DNA of 38,992 bases, from NCBI GenBank assembly GCA_002381615.1, contig DFWY01000052.1:505-39496 (forward strand), read 5' to 3'. Each line of letters begins with the position of its first letter. Position 1 is the stretch's first letter. This document shows, one piece after another, positions 34,618-38,992 of the stretch. The notes beneath the pieces are model-generated. The model saw only the letters and a list, made by a program, of their open reading frames with translations, was not told where the DNA came from and searched no databases. Source of the DNA: Polaromonas sp. UBA4122. Its GTDB lineage: Bacteria; Pseudomonadota; Gammaproteobacteria; Burkholderiales; Burkholderiaceae_C. Both the position numbers and the translations under genes were made by a program.

Positions 34618-34959
34618 ATGAAACATCAGCAACGCGGCATTTCCTTCATCGGCCTCCTGTTTGTGGGGGGGGTTCTTGCGTGCATCGGCGTCCTGACTGC
34701 CGAGGTTGTGCCGACGCTCATTGAATTCCAGGCGATCACTAAAGCGGCCAGCAAAGCCACAGAGGGCAACACGGTGGCAGAAGTAAGGTCGATTTTCGAC
34801 AAAGCCGCTGCGGTTGATGACATCAAGTCAATTTCCGGGAAGGACCTGGAAGTCACCAAAGAAGGCGACAAAACCGTAGTCGCTTTTGCCTACACCCGGG
34901 AAATTCACATGGCTGGCCCTGCGTACCTGCTGCTCAAGTACAACGGCCGATCCAAGTAA
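34618..34959 (+). CDS. DUF4845 small membrane protein
   Basis: The 113-residue protein begins with MKHQQRGISFIGLLFVGGVL, a pilin-like N-terminus with one membrane helix. A small periplasmic domain with IEFQAITKAASKA and VAFAYTREIHMAGPAYLLLKY follows. DUF4845 proteins sit between lepB and rnc in most beta- and gammaproteobacteria, as here. The function is unknown; pilin-like processing is possible but unproven. A run of eight G (34665-34672) encodes the Val-Gly-Gly-Val of the membrane helix. The stop is directly followed by the rnc GTG start. Confidence 0.88.
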   Translation: MKHQQRGISFIGLLFVGGVLACIGVLTAEVVPTLIEFQAITKAASKATEGNTVAEVRSIFDKAAAVDDIKSISGKDLEVTKEGDKTVVAFAYTREIHMAGPAYLLLKYNGRSK

Positions 34960-35661
34960 GTGCGAGCCAGTGCCCCTTCAAGTGCAGATCTGCTGGCACT
35001 GCAAAAGCGCCTGCAGCATGATTTTTCCAATCCCAAACTGCTTGCGCGCGCGCTGACGCATCGCAGTTTTTCGGCCGACCACAACGAACGTATCGAGTTT
35101 TTGGGCGATTCCGTGCTGAATCTGGCGGTGGCGGGGCTTCTGTATGAGCAGCTGAGCGAGTTACCCGAGGGTGATTTGTCGCGTGTGCGCGCCAACCTCG
35201 TCAAGCAGGATACCCTGCACAAGCTGGCGGTGGTGCTGGGCCTGCCGGGCATGGTGCGGCTGGGCGAAGGCGAAGCCAAGTCTGGCGGGCAAAAGCGACC
35301 TTCCATACTTGCCGATGCCCTGGAAGCGGTGATAGGTGCGATCTACCTCGACGCGGGCTTCGACAAGGCCGACCAACTGGTGCGCCGCCTGTTCAAGGAT
35401 GTGGAGATCAACCCCCAGATGCAGGCCATCGGCAGAGACCCAAAAACCGAATTGCAGGAGTGGTTGCAAGGGCGCAAAATGAATCTTCCCATTTACCGGG
35501 TAGTGGGTACGATGGGTGCTGCGCATAAGCAGACATTTGATGTGGAATGCGAAATCACCGAATTCGGCCGGGCTGAACGCGGCATCGGTGGCTCGCGCCG
35601 AGCCGGTGAGCAGGCCGCTGCGGCGGCCATGCTGATGGTTGTCAAAACACTGGATTCCTGA
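34960..35661 (+). CDS. rnc: Ribonuclease III
   Basis: RNase III cleaves double-stranded RNA in rRNA precursors and many mRNAs. The 233-residue protein shows the signature NERIEFLGDSVLNL (Glu46 and Asp50 bind metal) and ADALEAVIGAIYLDAG. The C-terminal dsRNA-binding domain (about 160-230) includes DPKTELQEWLQGR and GGSRRAGEQAAAAAML. The start is GTG at 34960, immediately after the DUF4845 stop, so translation is probably coupled. A small hairpin GCTACA-AGCGC-TGTAGC (35668-35684) lies in the 42-nt gap to era. Confidence 0.97.
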   Translation: MRASAPSSADLLALQKRLQHDFSNPKLLARALTHRSFSADHNERIEFLGDSVLNLAVAGLLYEQLSELPEGDLSRVRANLVKQDTLHKLAVVLGLPGMVRLGEGEAKSGGQKRPSILADALEAVIGAIYLDAGFDKADQLVRRLFKDVEINPQMQAIGRDPKTELQEWLQGRKMNLPIYRVVGTMGAAHKQTFDVECEITEFGRAERGIGGSRRAGEQAAAAAMLMVVKTLDS

Positions 35662-35703
35662 CTCAGCGCTACAAGCGCTGTAGCCCAACATGATTAACAG
35701 ACT

Positions 35704-36795
35704 ATGAGTACAGGTAAAAAAGAACCGAAGAAGCCGGTAAAAGCGGCAGCAAAAGCGGCGGCAAATACGCCACCGATGAACCCCATTGAGCAGGGCCCGG
35801 ATGCGATCGGCGCCATGCTGGACCAGGCGCTATTGTCGCGCGGGGCGGCTGTACCTGCGGTCAACACAACTTCCACCGATAACAGCTCTCCTGCGGCCAA
35901 CATTCCACCTGCCGGCGAGCAGCGCTGTGGCCTGATTGCTATCGTCGGCAAACCCAATGTGGGTAAATCCACCTTGCTCAACGCGCTGGTGGGCCAAAAA
36001 ATCAGCATCACGTCGCGCAAAGCGCAGACCACGCGTCACCGCATCACGGGCATGCGCACGGTCAAGGCAACGCAGTTTGTATTTGTGGACACGCCGGGCT
36101 TTCAGACCCGGCACGGCAATGCCTTGAACCGTTCGCTGAACCGCACGGTGGTCGGCGCTGTCAACGACGTGGACTTGATTGTTTTTGTGGTGGAAGCTGG
36201 CCAGTTCAATCTGGCCGACGCCAAGGTACTGGCCCTGCTGCCTGAAAAGACACCTGCCATTTTGCTGGCCAACAAGTTCGATCTGATCCACCGCCGTGCG
36301 GAAATCGCCCCCTGGCTCCGGTCCATGCAGGAGCGGCACAACTTTGCCGAGTTTGTGCCCATGTCGGCCAATAACGCCAAAGACGTTGAGCGCTTGTTCG
36401 GCATTTGCGAAAAATACCTTCCGGTGCAGCCATGGATGTACGGCGCTGACGAACTGACCGACCGCAGCGACCGCTTCATGGCCGCCGAGATCATTCGGGA
36501 AAAACTGTTTCGCCTCACTGGCGACGAGTTGCCTTACACCTCGACCGTGTTGATTGACCAGTACGAGGAAGAAGGCAATCTCCGCAAGATCGCCGCCACC
36601 ATCGTCGTTGAGCGCGACGGTCACAAGGGCATGATCATTGGCGAGAAAGGGGAGAAGCTCAAGCGCATTGGCACCGAAGCCCGGCACGAACTCGAAGCGC
36701 TGACGGGTGGAAAAGTGTTTCTGGAGATCTGGGTCAAGGTTCGATCCGGCTGGGCTGACGATGAAGCAAGGGTCAAGACTTTCGGCTATGAATGA
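35704..36795 (+). CDS. era: GTPase Era with a long N-terminal extension
   Basis: Era binds the 3' end of 16S rRNA and assists 30S maturation. G1 is GKPNVGKST (about 82-90), G3 DTPGF, G4 NKFD. The C-terminal KH domain contains [17 protein letters not shown]. The protein is 363 residues, about 60 longer than E. coli Era. The extra residues form a low-complexity N-terminus: Lys/Ala-rich ([17 protein letters not shown]), then Asn/Thr/Ser-rich. ATG at 35704 is the first start after rnc and no internal start near residue 70 has a better ribosome site. The rnc-era pairing is conserved. Confidence 0.96.
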   Translation: MSTGKKEPKKPVKAAAKAAANTPPMNPIEQGPDAIGAMLDQALLSRGAAVPAVNTTSTDNSSPAANIPPAGEQRCGLIAIVGKPNVGKSTLLNALVGQKISITSRKAQTTRHRITGMRTVKATQFVFVDTPGFQTRHGNALNRSLNRTVVGAVNDVDLIVFVVEAGQFNLADAKVLALLPEKTPAILLANKFDLIHRRAEIAPWLRSMQERHNFAEFVPMSANNAKDVERLFGICEKYLPVQPWMYGADELTDRSDRFMAAEIIREKLFRLTGDELPYTSTVLIDQYEEEGNLRKIAATIVVERDGHKGMIIGEKGEKLKRIGTEARHELEALTGGKVFLEIWVKVRSGWADDEARVKTFGYE

Positions 36796-36796
36796 T

Positions 36797-36870
36797 GGCC
36801 CCCACGCTCGCCACTGCGTGTGCTTCGCTGCCCCCCGAGGGGGCTGAACTTGCTTGGGGCGACCTGTCGG
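36797..36870. repeat. GC-rich intergenic repeat (Comamonadaceae type) after era
   Basis: CCCCCACGCTCGCCACTGCG, then TGTGCTTCGCT and the hairpin GCCCCC-CGA-GGGGGC (36830-36844) and TGAACTTGCTTGGGGC. From memory, near-identical sequences recur between genes in many Comamonadaceae genomes, often after stop codons; this was not checked. It starts one base after the era stop and may act in termination or mRNA protection. The remaining 110 nt to recO hold nothing clear. Confidence 0.55.
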
Positions 36871-36981
36871 AAAAATGCTTGGCGCTCTTGCTTGTCTCCA
36901 GTGTTGTACCTCCCCTTTCACCACGAAGAGGGGCTGGCTTCACTCGGTACGGCCCAGTGGTGGCTTGAGGAGCGTTGAGCC

Positions 36982-37731
36982 ATGGCGGTTAAACGTATCA
37001 GTGACGAGCCCGCCTATGTGCTGCACCGCTATGACTGGAGCGAGTCGAGCCTGATTCTGGAGGTATTTACCCGCCAGTATGGGCGGGTGGCGCTGGTTGC
37101 GCGCGGGGCTAAAAAGCCCAGCTCCAGCTTTCGGCCGATTTTGCTGCCCATGCAACCCTTGCACATTGCTTTCGGTGGGGATGCGGAAATCCGGACCCTC
37201 AAAAGTGCCGAATGGCAGGGTGGCCATGTCATGCCCACGGGGGATGCACTGTTGTCGGGCTACTACCTCAATGAACTGCTGATGCGCCTGCTGGCTCGCG
37301 AGGACCCGCACCCGGCCCTTTTTGACGCCTATTCGGCTACGGTGCAGCTGCTCGCCAGCCAGAGCATAGACACGCTGCAGCTTGCGCTGCGTGCTTTTGA
37401 GCTGCGTTTGCTGCGCGACATTGGCCTGCTGCCCATGCTGGATGCAGAAACGGCGACGCTGAGCCCCCTGGAAGCCCACACCCGCTACGTGCTGGTGGCG
37501 GAGGCGGGCCTCCGGCAGGCCCATGGCGACGACCGTGCCAGCCTGCCCGGCGAACAATGGCAGGCGCTGCAGCAGGCCCTGGGCGATAACGCCCTTTTTT
37601 CTGAAACCGTGGCGGCCTGCATCCCCGGGCTCCTTGAACTTAAAACCCAACTGCGCGCTTTGCTGCACTACCATTGCGGCGTGAAGGTCCTGAAAACCCG
37701 GCAAATGATGATGGATCTGCAAGCCCTTTAA
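36982..37731 (+). CDS. recO: DNA repair protein RecO
   Basis: RecO, with RecR, loads RecA onto SSB-coated single-stranded DNA in gap repair. The 249-residue protein has the N-terminal OB fold (about 1-80: [34 protein letters not shown]). A helical domain follows, with [21 protein letters not shown] and [13 protein letters not shown]. The zinc-finger Cys set of some RecO proteins is absent, as in many proteobacteria. ATG at 36982 has GAGGAG 13 nt upstream. Its place after era and before pdxJ is standard. Confidence 0.95.
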   Translation: MAVKRISDEPAYVLHRYDWSESSLILEVFTRQYGRVALVARGAKKPSSSFRPILLPMQPLHIAFGGDAEIRTLKSAEWQGGHVMPTGDALLSGYYLNELLMRLLAREDPHPALFDAYSATVQLLASQSIDTLQLALRAFELRLLRDIGLLPMLDAETATLSPLEAHTRYVLVAEAGLRQAHGDDRASLPGEQWQALQQALGDNALFSETVAACIPGLLELKTQLRALLHYHCGVKVLKTRQMMMDLQAL

Positions 37732-37745
37732 CAATCAACACCGCC

Positions 37746-38579
37746 ATGCCCCTCTTTTTCCAAACTCACGACCAGCCCGCCCACCAAGCGACCCACCAAG
37801 CCGCGCATAAAACCGCCTTGTCGGTCAACGTCAACAAAGTTGCGCTGCTTCGCAATACCCGGCACCTCGGCATCCCGAGCGTGACGCGCGCCGCCGAGCT
37901 GTGTCTGCAGGCCGGTGCGCAGGGCATCACGGTGCATCCCCGGCCCGACGAGCGGCATATTCGCGCCGATGATGTGTACGAACTCGCGGCGCTGATGAAG
38001 GATTGGCCCGACCGTGAATTCAATATTGAAGGCAATCCCCTCCAGAACCTGATGGATTTTGTCCGGGACCTGTCCGCCAGAGGCTTGCCGCTGCACCAGT
38101 GCACCTTTGTGCCCGACAGCGAAGACCAGTTCACCAGCGATCATGGCTGGACTTTTCCGGACGATGCCGAACGCCTCCAACCCCTGATCGAGCAGGCGCA
38201 CGCACGCGGCGTGCGGGTGAGCCTGTTCATGGACCCCGTCCCCGAAGCCATGGCCGCAGCCAAAGCCGTGGGCGCCGACCGTGTGGAGCTTTACACCGAG
38301 AGCTATGCCCGAGCCTGGTCTGGGGCCCAAAAAAATAAGACTTTAAGCCAGTTTACCCAGGCAGGACGGGCGGCAGTAGCTATCAATTTAGGAGTTAATG
38401 CGGGCCACGACTTGAATCGCGACAACCTTACCGAATTCCTGCGTACGGTGCCCGGTGTGCAAGAGGTGTCGATCGGCCATGCCCTGATCGCCGACGCACT
38501 GGAGCTGGGTTATGCCGCTGCGGTGAAAGACTACCTGCGCTGCATCGACGAAGCGTTTTCCCCAAGCGCAGCCTCCTGA
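37746..38579 (+). CDS. pdxJ: Pyridoxine 5'-phosphate synthase
   Basis: PdxJ condenses 1-deoxyxylulose 5-phosphate with 3-amino-2-oxopropyl phosphate to form pyridoxine 5'-phosphate. The 277-residue TIM barrel shows [31 protein letters not shown] (catalytic His and Glu region), [23 protein letters not shown] and [13 protein letters not shown], and ends [14 protein letters not shown] His/Gln-rich N-terminus of about 25 residues is extra. ATG at 37746 is used, as the in-frame upstream start lies in recO. Residues about 196-217 correspond to a dispersed-repeat copy in the variable helix before GVNAGHD. Confidence 0.97.
   Translation: MPLFFQTHDQPAHQATHQAAHKTALSVNVNKVALLRNTRHLGIPSVTRAAELCLQAGAQGITVHPRPDERHIRADDVYELAALMKDWPDREFNIEGNPLQNLMDFVRDLSARGLPLHQCTFVPDSEDQFTSDHGWTFPDDAERLQPLIEQAHARGVRVSLFMDPVPEAMAAAKAVGADRVELYTESYARAWSGAQKNKTLSQFTQAGRAAVAINLGVNAGHDLNRDNLTEFLRTVPGVQEVSIGHALIADALELGYAAAVKDYLRCIDEAFSPSAAS
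38331..38395 (-). repeat. Dispersed 60-bp repeat, diverged copy inside pdxJ
   Basis: AAAAATAAGACTTTAAGCC, a short middle part, then CGGGCGGCAGTAGCTATCAATTTAGGAG match the antisense repeat. The terminal hairpin is partly lost. Its AT-rich codons contrast with flanking pdxJ. It is read in the shared register (RAAVAINLG). Confidence 0.6.
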
Positions 38580-38992
38580 TGATTTACGGCCTGGGTACCG
38601 ACATTTGTGATGTGCGCCGCATTCGCGCAAGTCTTGAACGCCACGGCGAGCGCTTTGCCCGGAAAATCCTTAGCGACGGCGAGTTGGCGATCTGGCGGAG
38701 CCGTTCGCAACGCTGGCCGAACCGGGGCGTCAACTATCTTGCCACGCGCTTTTCGGCCAAGGAGGCCTTCAGCAAAGCCATCGGCACCGGCATGCGCCTG
38801 CCCATGACATGGCGCCACTGCGAAATTGCCAATGCGGCCAGCGGTAAACCCGAAATTTTGTTGCACGGCGCGCTGAAGTCCTGGTTTGAGGCGCGCCATC
38901 TCACCGCCCATGTCACCGTGACTGATGAAACCGATTACGCCGCCAGCTTTGTGGTGGTTGAACAGGCCCTTAACACGAATGGCACTTACTTA
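38579..38992 (+). CDS. acpS: Holo-ACP synthase, 3' end cut by the window
   Basis: AcpS transfers 4'-phosphopantetheine from CoA to Ser37 of AcpP, whose gene lies upstream in this window. 138 codons are visible with no stop before the right edge; AcpS is normally 120-140 residues, so only a few are missing. The metal-binding Asp8 in [14 protein letters not shown] and Glu62 in [14 protein letters not shown] are present, as is the C-terminal [19 protein letters not shown]. The ATG overlaps the pdxJ stop (TGATG), giving the conserved pdxJ-acpS coupling. Confidence 0.95.
   Translation, partial: MIYGLGTDICDVRRIRASLERHGERFARKILSDGELAIWRSRSQRWPNRGVNYLATRFSAKEAFSKAIGTGMRLPMTWRHCEIANAASGKPEILLHGALKSWFEARHLTAHVTVTDETDYAASFVVVEQALNTNGTYL

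Noticed and set aside
35661-35695. Fragment of the 60-bp repeat in the rnc-era gap (GCTACA-AGCGC-TGTAGC)
   Set aside because: The hairpin is real but the rest of the repeat is missing, so membership cannot be supported.

Overview
The window is a GC-rich core-chromosome segment from a betaproteobacterium. Gene order and protein character point to Burkholderiales, family Comamonadaceae (Polaromonas/Rhodoferax-like). The main markers are the rpmF-plsX-fabH-fabD-fabG-acpP-fabF cluster followed directly by rpoE-rseA-rseB-degP-lepA-lepB-DUF4845-rnc-era-recO-pdxJ-acpS, and hemC-hemD-hemX-hemY beside a leftward ppc. The genus is inference; no rRNA or tRNA gene was seen.

Layout. (1) 1-4287, leftward: 5' part of a cyclic beta-1,2-glucan synthase-like gene (cut by the left edge), a 76-codon ORF in the same frame just upstream of it, and ppc. 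(2) 4391-8708, rightward: tightly coupled haem genes hemC-hemD-hemX-hemY, ended by a bidirectional terminator facing rne. (3) 8912-12622: rne (leftward) with a leader of about 600 nt. (4) 12623-16039, rightward: rluC, a HAD phosphatase, a Rieske protein and an SppA-type peptidase, then a terminator. (5) 16136-17547, leftward: an RsmI-like methylase and maf. (6) 17573-26468, rightward: yceD, rpmF and the fatty-acid cluster, interrupted between fabH and fabD by a BNR/sialidase-like gene and a membrane-protein gene. (7) 26516-31160: a CptA-like protein, the sigma-E module rpoE-rseA-rseB and the periplasmic protease DegP. (8) 31161-31753: a 593-nt gene-free region with AT-rich DNA, a perfect palindrome, DnaA-box-like repeats and a strong terminator. 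(9) 31754-38992: lepA, lepB, DUF4845, rnc, era, recO, pdxJ and acpS (cut by the right edge).

The genes cover phospholipid and fatty-acid synthesis (PlsX, Fab proteins, AcpP, with AcpS adding its phosphopantetheine arm), envelope stress and secretion (RpoE/RseA/RseB/DegP, LepB, SppA), ribosome and RNA maturation (L32, YceD, RluC, RNase E, RNase III, Era, LepA) and tetrapyrrole synthesis.

The most unusual signal is not a gene. A dispersed repeat of about 60 bp with a hairpin end occurs at least seven times, and six copies lie inside essential or core coding sequences (hemD, rne, sppA, yceD, rseB, pdxJ). The five copies that run antisense to their host gene are all read in the same codon register, which resembles the protein-coding palindromic elements of Rickettsia. 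One copy supplies most of the RseB signal peptide. Other notable items are a 167-bp MITE-like palindrome filling most of the acpP-fabF gap, a DnaA-box cluster far from dnaA, and unusually long G tracts in four genes.
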